In this document: positions 34,538 through 43,367 of the stretch, one piece after another
Layout of the letters: each line of letters starts with the position of its first letter
Numbering within the stretch: the first letter of the stretch is position 1
From: Gammaproteobacteria bacterium
GTDB lineage: Bacteria; Pseudomonadota; Gammaproteobacteria; Arenicellales; Poriferihabitantaceae
Length of the DNA stretch: 45,269 bases
Reading direction: 5' to 3'
Assembly: GCA_022822625.1 (NCBI GenBank)
Contig: JAJEAV010000007.1
Coordinates: 1-45,269 of the forward strand
Program-made: the position numbers and the translations under genes
The notes under the pieces: generated by a model
What the model was told of the DNA's origin: nothing
The model's database searches: none
Seen by the model: only the letters and a program-made list of their open reading frames with translations

Positions 34538-36081
34538 TCGGAAGCCTCATTGTCCAGTGTTTCCACGCCGGACATCATAAGCCCGATCTGTTCCAGAGTG
34601 ACCTCTGCTGTGGGCAGGGCCCTCGACAATACTCCAGAGCATATTGCGGCAAGACGATCACTGATTTCAATCAATTCATCAAGATCCTGGGAAATTACCA
34701 CAATCGCCGTACCCGAGTCGGCGAGTTCTCTGAGAGCAACTCGTATCGCCTGGGCAGCACCGGCATCAACCCCCCAGGTCGGCTGCGAGACCACCAGTAC
34801 TGACGGCTTCTGGTTGATTTCCCGCCCAACAATGAATTTCTGGAGATTGCCTCCAGAGAGACTCCCCGCTTCCGCCTCTACACCATGGCATCGAACATCG
34901 AAATCGCGGATGATCTTGCAGCCAAATTCTTCCGACTTTTGAAAATCAATCAACCCCATGCGTACCAGACCCATTCGTTCATGTGCGGTCAGCAAAGTGT
35001 TCTCATTGAGGGTTAAACCCGGCACTGCACCATGCCCGAGCCTCTCTGAAGGAATCGAGGCCAGGCCCAGATTGCGACGCTGATCCGGTCCCTGATGGGC
35101 ACAGTCCTTGTTGTCAATCCTGATTGCTGAAGATGGTCTTGTCTGAACTTCGCCATTCAAGACCCCCAATAGCTCATCCTGGCCATTGCCGGCCACCCCG
35201 GCTATGCCAAGAATCTCTCCGCCACGAACTTCCAGGCTGACTTGCCGGAGACTGACGCTGAGCTGATCTGTTGCGGGATAATCGAGTTTATTGACGACAA
35301 ATCGAAGTTCGCCCGGTGGATGTGCAGAGGTCATCTTTACGGTGCCCAGATCTTCTCCGATCATCTTTGCGGCCAGACTGTTCGTGGTTTCGTCCTGTAC
35401 CCGAACGGATGCAACCACTCTTCCATGGCGCAAAATGGTAGCTTGTCTGCATAGCGCCTTGATTTCATCAAGCTTGTGGCTGATGTATAGAATCGACATT
35501 CCCTCGTCGCACAGGCGCCGCAAGGTCTCAAACAATGTCTCTACTTCCTGGGGGGTCAGTACCGAGGTTGGCTCATCCATGATCAATAGTCCTGGATTTT
35601 GCAGGAGACAACGGATAATTTCGATCCTCTGTCTTTCTCCGACCGATAGGCTGTATACCAGGCGGCTCGGTTCCAGTGGCAGACCGTATTTTTCGGAAAT
35701 TTCGATGATTCTTTCTTCCAGATTATTGCCAGCCTCATGGGCTTCGAGTCCAAGAACGATATTCTCAAGGACGGTCAGGGAATCAAACAGGGAGAAGTGT
35801 TGGAATACCATGGCGATACCCAGTTCCCTGGCTGCCGCGGGACTATTGATGGCAATCCGCTTCCCTTGCCAGAAAATCTGTCCCGAATCCGGTTTCAGCA
35901 CACCGTATATCATCTTTACAAGGGTTGATTTTCCTGCTCCATTCTCGCCGAGCAGGGCATGAATTTCCCCCTTATTGAGTGTTAAGTTGACTTGATCATT
36001 GGCCAGCAAGCCTGGATATGATCGGGTCATATCCTGTAACTTCAGTAGCGAATCCGGGTTGGGGCTGTTTGTTTTCGTCAT
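34534..36081 (-). CDS. ABC transporter ATPase, two domains (BMP importer)
   Basis: A 515-aa protein with two fused ABC ATPase domains, as in sugar and nucleoside importers. The first has Walker A GENGAGKST, LSVGERQRIEI signature-like and LLIMDEPTSVLTP Walker B. The second is degenerate: GVAGNGQDELLG in place of Walker A and LSGGNLQKFIVGRE as signature, with VLVVSQPTWGVD at Walker B. The same one-active, one-degenerate layout is typical for the family. I chose ATG 36081; an in-frame ATG at 36099 would add six residues. Confidence 0.9.
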   Translation of the reverse strand: MTKTNSPNPDSLLKLQDMTRSYPGLLANDQVNLTLNKGEIHALLGENGAGKSTLVKMIYGVLKPDSGQIFWQGKRIAINSPAAARELGIAMVFQHFSLFDSLTVLENIVLGLEAHEAGNNLEERIIEISEKYGLPLEPSRLVYSLSVGERQRIEIIRCLLQNPGLLIMDEPTSVLTPQEVETLFETLRRLCDEGMSILYISHKLDEIKALCRQATILRHGRVVASVRVQDETTNSLAAKMIGEDLGTVKMTSAHPPGELRFVVNKLDYPATDQLSVSLRQVSLEVRGGEILGIAGVAGNGQDELLGVLNGEVQTRPSSAIRIDNKDCAHQGPDQRRNLGLASIPSERLGHGAVPGLTLNENTLLTAHERMGLVRMGLIDFQKSEEFGCKIIRDFDVRCHGVEAEAGSLSGGNLQKFIVGREINQKPSVLVVSQPTWGVDAGAAQAIRVALRELADSGTAIVVISQDLDELIEISDRLAAICSGVLSRALPTAEVTLEQIGLMMSGVETLDNEASE

Positions 36082-36373
36082 ATGGTATTGGAGGTGCAAA
36101 CCATCTATCCTCCCAGGAATTGACAGTCAGGTGGACAAGCAAGACGATTCATATGAATATGTGTTATTGCGCTCCCGGAATCATAAACGATATTTTGCAA
36201 TCACCATGTGGTAATAAGGTTTTTTCTGCCAGACGATAACCTGTCAAGTGCAGCGTCTCGAAGCGTCTGGAATCATTCTGGTTTCGAGGATCAATAGTAA
36301 CACTTCATTTCCTGCCATGCATGGTTCCCGATACCGTTACCGGACACTGTGCAGCATTCCTTTCCGGTTGGCT

Positions 36374-36402
36374 GGTTCGCCTTTACCAAAAGGGGTCGAA
36401 CC
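36374..36402. repeat. inverted repeat (hairpin)
   Basis: GGTTCG and CGAACC arms, with CCTTT/AAGGG pairing partly inside. It belongs to the GC-rich intergenic segment before recQ. No T-run follows. Confidence 0.6.
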
Positions 36403-36437
36403 GGTCCAGGCGCAACAGGACCTGGATGCCGGACCCG

Positions 36438-36463
36438 TCCCGTACCCGGCCGGGACTACGGGA
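36438..36463. repeat. nested GC-rich palindrome
   Basis: Outer arms TCCCGT/ACGGGA enclose a palindromic CCCGGCCGGG core. It would fold into a very stable hairpin. It may be a copy of a REP-like element; other copies in the genome would settle this. Confidence 0.6.
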
Positions 36464-36776
36464 GAATCTTAGTCCCTCCCTGCCTGATGGGTCCGGAATC
36501 CTGGAGCCATCCTCCCCTTTCGCTGCCTGGACGGGGAATTCATGTGCTACGCTGCTTCCGTCCCTGCTGCAATGCGGCAAGGACATGCCGGAATCAGGCG
36601 GCGGTAACGCACGGTGATTTTCGATACCGATCAGTATAATAATCAGAATATCAACCCTGAAGCTGCCAATAATGCTGAAACATGATCGTTTTTTTGATCA
36701 GGCCCGTTGAAAAATCCTGCGAAATGCCAAAAATACCTGCTCTCCATTTTTCTAATCGCTCCGACAGGAAGGCCAC

Positions 36777-38621
36777 ATGAGCCAACCATCAATGGAAGAA
36801 GCACATCAAGTGCTCAAATCAGTGTTTGGATACACGACATTTCGGTCTGGCCAGGAGGCCGTCATTCAGGCACTGTTCGATGGGCATAACGTTCTTTCCG
36901 TCATGCCAACCGGCTCAGGCAAGTCACTGTGCTATCAAATTCCGGCACTTGTCCTGAACGGACTTACCATAGTTGTCTCGCCGCTCGTCGCCCTGATGCA
37001 GAATCAGGTTTCTGCACTCAAGCTTGCAGGCGTCGCTGCGGAAGGCATCCATTCTGGCAACAGCTACAGCAATAACGTATCAGCATGGCGTCGTGTAGAA
37101 AGCGGCGAGACCCGCCTGCTCTACATGTCGCCAGAGAGATTGATGACAGAACGGATGCTCAGCGCCTTGGCAAGACTCCGGATTCGATTGTTTGCGATTG
37201 ATGAAGCTCACTGCATATCGCAGTGGGGGCCGGCCTTTCGCCCTGAGTATGCCGACTTGTGCCGGCTGCCTCAGCACTTCCCGGAAGTTCCAATCGCAGC
37301 CTTGACCGCCACTGCCGATGAAGAAACCCGAAAGGACATCAGGGACAAGCTTTTCCATGGGTCGGCCAAGCAGGTAATAATGGGATTTGACCGACCGAAC
37401 ATACGGTTAACGGTGGAAGCAAAGCTTAACTGGAAACAACAACTGGCAAGATTTATTGAACAGCATTATGGATGCAGTGGTATCGTGTATTGTCTCTCCA
37501 GACGAAAAACGGAAGAAACAGCCGACCTGCTCAAAACAAAGGGTATATATGCTCTACCCTATCATGCAGGCATGGATATCAGTGAACGAAAGGCCCACCA
37601 AAATGCCTTCATGACCAATGATGGCGTGGTTATTGTTGCCACAATAGCCTTCGGGATGGGAATCGACAAAGCCGATGTGCGCTTTGTTTTCCATACTGAC
37701 CTTCCGGGAAGTATTGAAGCCTACTACCAGGAAATCGGAAGGGCCGGTCGCGACGGCAAACCCGCTGAAGCTCATATGCTGTATGGACTTCCCGATATCA
37801 TGATGCGGCGCCAATTTATCAACGACGAGAACGCTGGAGACGAACGGCTTAACCGGGAACACAAACGCCTCGATGCCCTTCTCGGTTATTGTGAAACACC
37901 AATCTGCCGACGGATGGCGCTACTCAATTACTTCGGAGAAGACATCAACCCATGCGGCAACTGCGACATCTGCCTTAATCCAACTGAATGCATTGATGCA
38001 ACTGAAGAGGCACGGAAAATTCTCTCGGCTGTCAAGCTAACAGGAGAACGGTTCGGCAAGGCGCATGTAATTGACGTAATACGCGGCAGACAGACGAAAA
38101 AGGTCCAGCAGTTCAGTCATCAGCTCCTGTCGATTTTTGGAACCGGTGCAGAACTGAGTGCAAATGATTGGCAGTCAATGATTCGCCAGCTAGTGGCGGC
38201 TGGATCAATGAGAGTCGATATTGCCGGCTATGGTGCGCTGAACATCACGAAACAGGGCCGAGAACTATTGCAGGGACATGGAGAATTCATGTATAAAAAA
38301 GACGCAGTATTCCAATCCGACCTGTCAAGAAAGTCAGGAAAAAAGATAGGCGATGATCAATCCGCACCACTTGCGAATGGACAGGATGAGGAGCTTTTGG
38401 CCGCTCTCAAGAAACTGCGACTGGAGATTGCCCGCAAACGCAGAGTACCTGCATACGTGATATTTTCAGATCGAACACTCATCGATATGGTCAATCGCAA
38501 GCCGCGTAACATGGCAGAATTTTCCATTGTAAACGGGGTAGGTGCCGTAAAACTAAAAAACTTCTCCAGCTCTTTTCTGGCAGCGGTCAACGAGCATTTG
38601 AACAGAAATCACATGAGTTGA
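36777..38621 (+). CDS. recQ: ATP-dependent DNA helicase RecQ
   Basis: A 3'-5' DNA helicase of recombination repair, 614 aa. Motif 0 (FGYTTFRSGQEAVI) precedes Walker A MPTGSGKS (43-50). The DEAH box is at 142-145 in FAIDEAHCISQWG. The helicase C-terminal part includes GMGIDKADVRFVFH and EIGRAGRDGKPA. The RecQ zinc cluster follows at about 375-398 (ICRRMALL...CGNCDIC), then the winged-helix RQC domain. The C-terminal HRDC domain covers about the last 75 residues. A clear AGGAAGG ribosome site precedes the ATG. Confidence 0.97.
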   Translation: MSQPSMEEAHQVLKSVFGYTTFRSGQEAVIQALFDGHNVLSVMPTGSGKSLCYQIPALVLNGLTIVVSPLVALMQNQVSALKLAGVAAEGIHSGNSYSNNVSAWRRVESGETRLLYMSPERLMTERMLSALARLRIRLFAIDEAHCISQWGPAFRPEYADLCRLPQHFPEVPIAALTATADEETRKDIRDKLFHGSAKQVIMGFDRPNIRLTVEAKLNWKQQLARFIEQHYGCSGIVYCLSRRKTEETADLLKTKGIYALPYHAGMDISERKAHQNAFMTNDGVVIVATIAFGMGIDKADVRFVFHTDLPGSIEAYYQEIGRAGRDGKPAEAHMLYGLPDIMMRRQFINDENAGDERLNREHKRLDALLGYCETPICRRMALLNYFGEDINPCGNCDICLNPTECIDATEEARKILSAVKLTGERFGKAHVIDVIRGRQTKKVQQFSHQLLSIFGTGAELSANDWQSMIRQLVAAGSMRVDIAGYGALNITKQGRELLQGHGEFMYKKDAVFQSDLSRKSGKKIGDDQSAPLANGQDEELLAALKKLRLEIARKRRVPAYVIFSDRTLIDMVNRKPRNMAEFSIVNGVGAVKLKNFSSSFLAAVNEHLNRNHMS

Positions 38622-38816
38622 AAGGACCGGCTTGAAAACCAATTCGAATGACAGAAAACCTTGCTGTTGGAATCAGGAACAAAGTGAAATCAGTAACTGA
38701 ACACCCCTTTGAATCTTGCGTTATAGCGAAGCCACTGAACGGCCGATAGAATTGCCGTGGCCTCAACTTTCCAGATTCGGACTGATATTGCAGTTCAAAA
38801 TGGAAGAGTATTGGCA

Positions 38817-38844
38817 TTGCAAAAAAATGCTGTGACTGTTATCG
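38817..38844 (+). promoter_or_regulatory. possible promoter of the thiamine operon
   Basis: A TTGCAA at 38817-38822 and TTATCG at 38839-38844 are 16 bases apart and end 8 bases before the riboswitch. Both hexamers are imperfect. Position relative to the aptamer is the main support. Confidence 0.3.
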
Positions 38845-38852
38845 TCTGAAAT

Positions 38853-38940
38853 ACCGTTGGGGAGCTTACTGAACGAGCTGAGAGACACAAGCTGTCGACC
38901 CATCGAACCTGATCCAGATAATACTGGCGAAGGAAACGGT
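38853..38940 (+). ncRNA. TPP riboswitch (THI element)
   Basis: The thiamine pyrophosphate aptamer is recognisable from its conserved parts: GGGGAGC, CTGAGA at 38878-38883, and the pyrophosphate-sensor run ACCTGATCCAGATAATACTGGCGAAGG near 38907-38933. P1 is formed by ACCGTT (38853-38858) with AACGGT (38935-38940). It precedes thiD and should turn the operon down when TPP is plentiful. Downstream, CCGTTTC (38968-38974) can pair with GAAACGG (38932-38938) of the closed P1 side, and GTCTCGGCA (38955-38963) can pair with TGCC and GAGAC (38981-38993), covering the weak ribosome site. This fits translational control; the switching scheme is inferred by eye. Confidence 0.93.
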
Positions 38941-39000
38941 ACTGCCTGCCATCAGTCTCGGCAAATTCCGTTTCTGTGCCTGCCTAGAGAGACAAGACAC

Positions 39001-39816
39001 TTGGACGCAGAATCAAGAACCCCGGTTGCATTGACGATTGCCGGTTCCGACAGTTCCGGAGGCGCAGGGATTCAGGCCGACCTCAAGACTTTCAGTGCCC
39101 TTGGAGTTTATGGGGCCAGTGCGATTACTGCCATTACTGCCCAGAACACTCTCAAGGTAGAACGCGTCGAAGCATTGCCACAAGGCATGGTCCAACAGCA
39201 GATACTGACTGTATTGGAGGACCTCCCGGTAGATGCAATCAAAATCGGCATGGTCTTGTCTGCGAATATAGTCAGGGAAATCACCGAAGCAATCAGCAAC
39301 TATCAAGGCCGTGTCGTTCTGGACCCTGTCATGATTGCCAAGTCCGGGGATTCGCTCCTTGATGAAGATGCAGTGGACTCTGTCCGCACACTGCTTCTGC
39401 CCAGGGCAGATTTAATTACCCCCAACCTGCCCGAAGTTGCCGTATTAACGAATAACCAACCGACCAACAACACCGATCATGCATTAACCCAGGGCCATGC
39501 CCTCATGGAACTCGGCGCAAAGGCTGTCTTGATCAAGGGGGGGCACGGATTGGGGTCGACCTGTACCGACTGGTTGATAACAAGTGAACAACCGCCGATC
39601 AAGCTTGCTTCAACTCGAATCTCTACACCCAATACACATGGAACCGGCTGCACATATTCTGCGGCTATTGCGGCCCAGCTTGCCAAGTCAGAATCACTGG
39701 CAGATGCAGTCATGCATGCACATGGTTATCTTGCCCGGGCCATTCAGTCTGCCGATCAACTCAGTATCGGCTCCGGTCATGGACCGGTGCATCATTTTCA
39801 CGGAATCTGGCAGTGA
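39001..39816 (+). CDS. thiD: hydroxymethylpyrimidine/phosphomethylpyrimidine kinase
   Basis: Phosphorylates HMP to HMP-P and HMP-PP, the pyrimidine half of thiamine. The protein has 271 aa. TPVALTIAGSDSSGGAGIQADLKTF is the substrate-binding signature, and the C-terminal STRISTPNTHGTGCTYSAAIA contains the catalytic cysteine/anion hole. I chose a TTG start at 39001, where homology starts; the open frame runs back to 38857, but that part is the riboswitch. It is a single-domain ThiD, separate from ThiE. First gene after the TPP riboswitch; no thiC is present. Confidence 0.93.
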   Translation: MDAESRTPVALTIAGSDSSGGAGIQADLKTFSALGVYGASAITAITAQNTLKVERVEALPQGMVQQQILTVLEDLPVDAIKIGMVLSANIVREITEAISNYQGRVVLDPVMIAKSGDSLLDEDAVDSVRTLLLPRADLITPNLPEVAVLTNNQPTNNTDHALTQGHALMELGAKAVLIKGGHGLGSTCTDWLITSEQPPIKLASTRISTPNTHGTGCTYSAAIAAQLAKSESLADAVMHAHGYLARAIQSADQLSIGSGHGPVHHFHGIWQ

Positions 39817-40805
39817 GTGAAGTCGCCATAATCGGAGCAGGTGTTGCAGGACTAACCTGCGCATGCGAGCTGATAGACCGGGGTATTGATATCAGCATCC
39901 ATGAACAGGCCGAGAGACTGGGAGAAGGGGCATGCTCCTGGTTCGCAGGAGGCATGCTTGCTCCCTACTGCGAACGGGATACCGCTGAGGATGAAGTCAT
40001 GCAACGCGGTTTGCTGGCGATCAGGTGGTGGCAGGAACATGTCACCGAAGTCACACAAAAGGGATCTCTCGTGCTGGCTCTTCCCCGCGACCGGAATGAA
40101 CTGGAAAGATTGTCTCGCCTAGGCAAACAATGTCGGTGGATCGATCAAGCAGAAACCTCGGAAATCGAACCTCACCTGGCAGATTTTTCAGGGCTAGGCC
40201 TGCTGTTTCCTGATGAAGCTCACCTGGACCCCCGCAAGGCATTGCAGGATTTGACAAATTACCTGAAAAAGCGGGAAGTCTCGATTCAGTTCGGTCAAGC
40301 CGTCAAACTCGAAGACCTTGATGCAAGAATCATTCTCGACTGTAGAGGTTACCATTCACATGATGTATTGCCCGGACTTCGAGGAGTCAAAGGCGAGATG
40401 ATGATTCTGCGAACACGGGATATCAGCCTGACTCGCCCAGTAAGGCTTCTGCACCCCCGACAGCCCATCTACATCGTACCCAGAGATGATCACCAGTTCA
40501 TGCTGGGCGCGACACTGATCGAAAACAACGAACGCGGGAGATTCAGTGTCCGGTCAATGCTGGACTTGCTGAGTTCAGCATTACTGCTGTCCCCGAGCTT
40601 CGGCGAGGCTGAAATCATCGAGCATGGAGTAGATATCCGCCCAGCCTTCGATGACAATATTCCCAGGCTTTGGCGAAAAGACAATGTAGTCTTTGTCAAC
40701 GGCCTGTACAGACACGGGTTTCTACTCGGCCCAGACCTTGCCATTCAGACTGCTGATGCAGTGATTAACCCCAACCAATGGGAGGAGTTGCCACAATGCG
40801 CGTAA
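39813..40805 (+). CDS. thiO: glycine oxidase ThiO
   Basis: An FAD-dependent D-amino-acid-oxidase-type enzyme giving dehydroglycine for thiazole synthesis in aerobes. The N-terminal VAIIGAGVAGLTCACEL is the dinucleotide-binding fold, and GACSWFAGGMLAPYCERD follows as in ThiO. The C-terminal VFVNGLYRHGFLLGPDLA contains the conserved RHG used by this group to bind substrate and flavin. It starts at a GTG overlapping the thiD stop by 4 bases. The oxygen-dependent ThiO, not the SAM enzyme ThiH, fits an aerobic lifestyle. Length is 330 aa. Confidence 0.9.
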   Translation: MSEVAIIGAGVAGLTCACELIDRGIDISIHEQAERLGEGACSWFAGGMLAPYCERDTAEDEVMQRGLLAIRWWQEHVTEVTQKGSLVLALPRDRNELERLSRLGKQCRWIDQAETSEIEPHLADFSGLGLLFPDEAHLDPRKALQDLTNYLKKREVSIQFGQAVKLEDLDARIILDCRGYHSHDVLPGLRGVKGEMMILRTRDISLTRPVRLLHPRQPIYIVPRDDHQFMLGATLIENNERGRFSVRSMLDLLSSALLLSPSFGEAEIIEHGVDIRPAFDDNIPRLWRKDNVVFVNGLYRHGFLLGPDLAIQTADAVINPNQWEELPQCA

Positions 40806-40993
40806 CCGTCAATGGCAAAACCCGGGAAGTAAACAATCAACTGCTGAGCGAGATTCTGGTTGAATGCGGTTATCAGCAGACTTGCTTCGCTACTGCATTA
40901 AATGGAGTATTTGTTCACAGGCATCAAAGGGAATCAACCAGGGTTGTACAGGGCGATCGGATAGAAGTCGTTACCCCGAATGCCGGAGGCTGA
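40796..40993 (+). CDS. thiS: sulfur carrier protein ThiS
   Basis: A 65-aa ubiquitin-like protein that carries sulfur as a thiocarboxylate on its C-terminal glycine. It starts [14 protein letters not shown] and ends VVTPNAGG with the required Gly-Gly terminus. A good GGGAGGAG ribosome site lies inside the thiO end at 40780-40787. It overlaps thiO by 10 bases. The adenylating enzyme ThiF is not in the window. Confidence 0.93.
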   Translation: MRVTVNGKTREVNNQLLSEILVECGYQQTCFATALNGVFVHRHQRESTRVVQGDRIEVVTPNAGG

Positions 40994-41001
40994 ATCAAGC
41001 C

Positions 41002-41784
41002 ATGACCATGCTTGAACTCTATGGACGATCATTCGAAAGCCGGATACTCCTTGGTACCGCACGCTATCCCTCTCCAGACCGGTTGGCCGAGGCCGTTCAG
41101 GCTTCAGGTACCGAAATCGTGACGGTATCCCTGAGAAGAGAGGCCGGAGGCAGTCATGCCGGTGAAAAATTCTGGAATTTGATCAAGTCACTCGATGTCA
41201 CGGTTCTACCGAACACGGCAGGATGCTACTCTGCAAGGGAGGCGATAACCACTGCCAAAATGGCTCGCGAATTGTTTCAGACAGACTGGATCAAGCTGGA
41301 GGTAATCGGAGATTCGGAGTCACTACACCCCGATACCGCAGGCCTGATGGAGGCTGCCAGAATCCTGAATGCCGAAGAATTCAAGGTCTTTCCCTATACC
41401 ACGGAAGATCTGGTAGTAGCCGAAAAGCTGTTGCATGCCGGGTGTGAAGTCCTGATGCCCTGGGGGGCACCAATCGGAACAGCGCGTGGACTCAACAATG
41501 AGTATGGACTTCGGGCCTTGCGGTCCCGCTTTGAAACTACCCCGGTAATTGTTGATGCAGGCATCGGACTCCCCTCCCATGCAGCTCGAGCCATGGAACT
41601 CGGCTCTGATGCCGTGTTGCTGAACACTGCCGTAGCACGAGCCGAAGATCCGGCGAGGATGGCAGAGGCATTTGCCGAAGGGATCCGAGCCGGACGCAAT
41701 GCCTATCTGGCTGGACCCATGCAACCCTCAGACATGCCACAGACATCAACTAGTCTGATTGACAAGGCAGACCTCCGAGAATGA
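41002..41784 (+). CDS. thiG: thiazole synthase
   Basis: Builds the thiazole phosphate from deoxyxylulose-5-phosphate, dehydroglycine and ThiS sulfur. It is a 260-aa TIM barrel with the blocks [55 protein letters not shown] and [21 protein letters not shown] chose ATG 41002 with GGAGGC upstream, ten bases after thiS; an in-frame frame runs back to 40864 through thiS. Overlaps thiE by 4 bases. Confidence 0.95.
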   Translation: MTMLELYGRSFESRILLGTARYPSPDRLAEAVQASGTEIVTVSLRREAGGSHAGEKFWNLIKSLDVTVLPNTAGCYSAREAITTAKMARELFQTDWIKLEVIGDSESLHPDTAGLMEAARILNAEEFKVFPYTTEDLVVAEKLLHAGCEVLMPWGAPIGTARGLNNEYGLRALRSRFETTPVIVDAGIGLPSHAARAMELGSDAVLLNTAVARAEDPARMAEAFAEGIRAGRNAYLAGPMQPSDMPQTSTSLIDKADLRE

Positions 41785-42413
41785 TTCTCGACCCCTTCTA
41801 CCCAATCTTTGACAGTAGCGCCTGGATGAAGCGTCTTGTTCCCCTGGGTATACGCCAGGCACAGCTTCGAATCAAAAGCAACGATCTTGATCTGGTTCGC
41901 AGAGAAGCCCTGGATTCCATGGAAATATGCCGGAAAAGCAACTGCCGGCTTTTCCTCAATGACCATTGGCAGCTGGCGATTGAACTTGGTTGCGATGCAG
42001 TACATCTGGGACAGGAAGATCTGGAACTGGCTGACCTCTCGCAAATATCGGATGCCGGTATCAGTCTCGGAGTAAGCACACACTCAAAACGGGAATTGGT
42101 TCGAGCACTGTCAGCAAACCCATACTATGTAGCACTTGGGCCAATCTATCCAACCATCCTCAAAAAAATGTCCTGGGCACCTCAGGGACTGGAACGGATT
42201 ACCGAATGGAAGTCACATGTTGACTCGGTCCCGGTCGTTGCAATCGGAGGCCTGAACCCAGAGCGGGGAATCGCCGCTCTGGAACACGGTGCCGACTGCA
42301 TATCAGTAGTTACCGATATTACCCTCAACCCCGAACCGGAACAGCAAGTCAATCACTGGCTTGAAATCACCGAACCTTATCGAAAATCTTTACCCACCGG
42401 AACTCGAACATGA
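41781..42413 (+). CDS. thiE: thiamine phosphate synthase
   Basis: Joins HMP-PP and thiazole phosphate to thiamine phosphate. It is a 210-aa TIM barrel. Conserved pieces are [56 protein letters not shown] and [26 protein letters not shown]. The N-terminus ([16 protein letters not shown]) differs from most ThiE but the catalytic core is complete. The gene overlaps both neighbours by 4 bases, so it is translationally coupled. Confidence 0.93.
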   Translation: MILDPFYPIFDSSAWMKRLVPLGIRQAQLRIKSNDLDLVRREALDSMEICRKSNCRLFLNDHWQLAIELGCDAVHLGQEDLELADLSQISDAGISLGVSTHSKRELVRALSANPYYVALGPIYPTILKKMSWAPQGLERITEWKSHVDSVPVVAIGGLNPERGIAALEHGADCISVVTDITLNPEPEQQVNHWLEITEPYRKSLPTGTRT

Positions 42414-43345
42414 AAAAACTTATCTTCATTATTGCCCTCATTAGTACGAGCCCGACCTGGTCAATGGACAAGGTTTCCTTGATCCTGGACTGGTTCATCA
42501 ATCCGGATCATGGCCCAATCCTGATTGCAGAAGAGAACGGATATTTTGCCGAGCAGAACCTTGAAGTCGAGATCGTGCCACCGGCAGATCCATCGGTACC
42601 TCCGAAAATCGTGGCAGCAGGCGAAGCAGATCTGGCTATTTCCTATCAGCCCCAACTGCATCTACAGGTCGCGGAAAACCTCCCGTTGATCCGGGTAGGT
42701 ACGCTGGTTGCAACACCATTAAACTGCCTCCTGGTACTCGAAGATGGCCCGATCAAGTCCATTGCAGACCTGGCTGGGCGCAAGGTCGGATTTTCGGTCG
42801 CAGGCGTGGAAGAAGCATTGCTGACTGCCATATTGAGCCCGCACGAACTAGGGATGCAGGACATCGAACTGGTCAATGTCAACTGGTCATTATCTCCGGC
42901 ACTCATGAGTAATCAGGTCGATGCCGTGATCGGTGCTTTTCGAAACTTCGAATTAAATCAGATGAAGCTCGAGAACGTTAAGGGGAAGTGCTTCTATCTC
43001 GAGGAGGAGGGGTTGCCGCCTTATGATGAACTGATCTTTATTGCTAACTCAAACACCATGGACAAATCCAGAATCCGCCGATTCATGAAAGCAGTAGAGC
43101 AGGGTGTGCAATACATCGTGAACCACCCGGAGAAAAGTTGGGAAATTTTTTCCTCGACATCACCTGAACTCAATGATGACCTGAACCGACTGGCCTGGTT
43201 CGACACCCTGCCCCGCTTCGCGCTTCGACCTGCCGCTCTGGATGCTGGGCGATATCGGGATATGGACATGTTCTTTCTGGAATATGGCCTGATTTCCGAA
43301 CCCAACCCGATTAACCGCCTGGCCATCGACATCACGGGAAAATAG
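42410..43345 (+). CDS. thiY: ThiY-like pyrimidine-precursor binding protein
   Basis: An ABC transporter binding protein of the NMT1/THI5-like family, 311 aa, with a short signal peptide ([18 protein letters not shown]). KVSLILDWFINPDHGPILIAEENGYF is the typical first half-site, and PSVPPKIVAAGEADLAISYQPQ the loop before the ligand. In ThiXYZ systems the ligand is formylaminopyrimidine or HMP. Its position after thiE and under the TPP riboswitch points to a thiamine pyrimidine precursor. Exact ligand is unproven. Confidence 0.87.
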   Translation: MKKLIFIIALISTSPTWSMDKVSLILDWFINPDHGPILIAEENGYFAEQNLEVEIVPPADPSVPPKIVAAGEADLAISYQPQLHLQVAENLPLIRVGTLVATPLNCLLVLEDGPIKSIADLAGRKVGFSVAGVEEALLTAILSPHELGMQDIELVNVNWSLSPALMSNQVDAVIGAFRNFELNQMKLENVKGKCFYLEEEGLPPYDELIFIANSNTMDKSRIRRFMKAVEQGVQYIVNHPEKSWEIFSSTSPELNDDLNRLAWFDTLPRFALRPAALDAGRYRDMDMFFLEYGLISEPNPINRLAIDITGK

Positions 43346-43367
43346 TAACGGGTATCAGTCGATTCCC

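Larger units (their letters stand above)
36100..36776. other. long hairpin-rich intergenic region before recQ
   Basis: 677 bases without a supported gene. 36340-36620 is GC-rich and full of inverted repeats: GGTTCG...CGAACC (36374-36402) and TCCCGT-ac-CCCGG-CCGGG-act-ACGGGA (36438-36463) are the clearest. The flanks are AT-rich. Open frames through the GC-rich part are proline/arginine/glycine-rich and look like composition effects. The recQ ribosome site AGGAAGG is at 36767-36773. Confidence 0.4.

Noticed and set aside
36321..36639. Overlapping plus-strand frames in the GC-rich gap before recQ
   Set aside because: Arg/Pro/Gly-rich translation in several frames at once is what GC-rich hairpin DNA gives; no ribosome site.
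38857..39000. Upstream extension of the thiD reading frame
   Set aside because: This stretch is the TPP aptamer and its expression platform; the translated residues show no ThiD homology.
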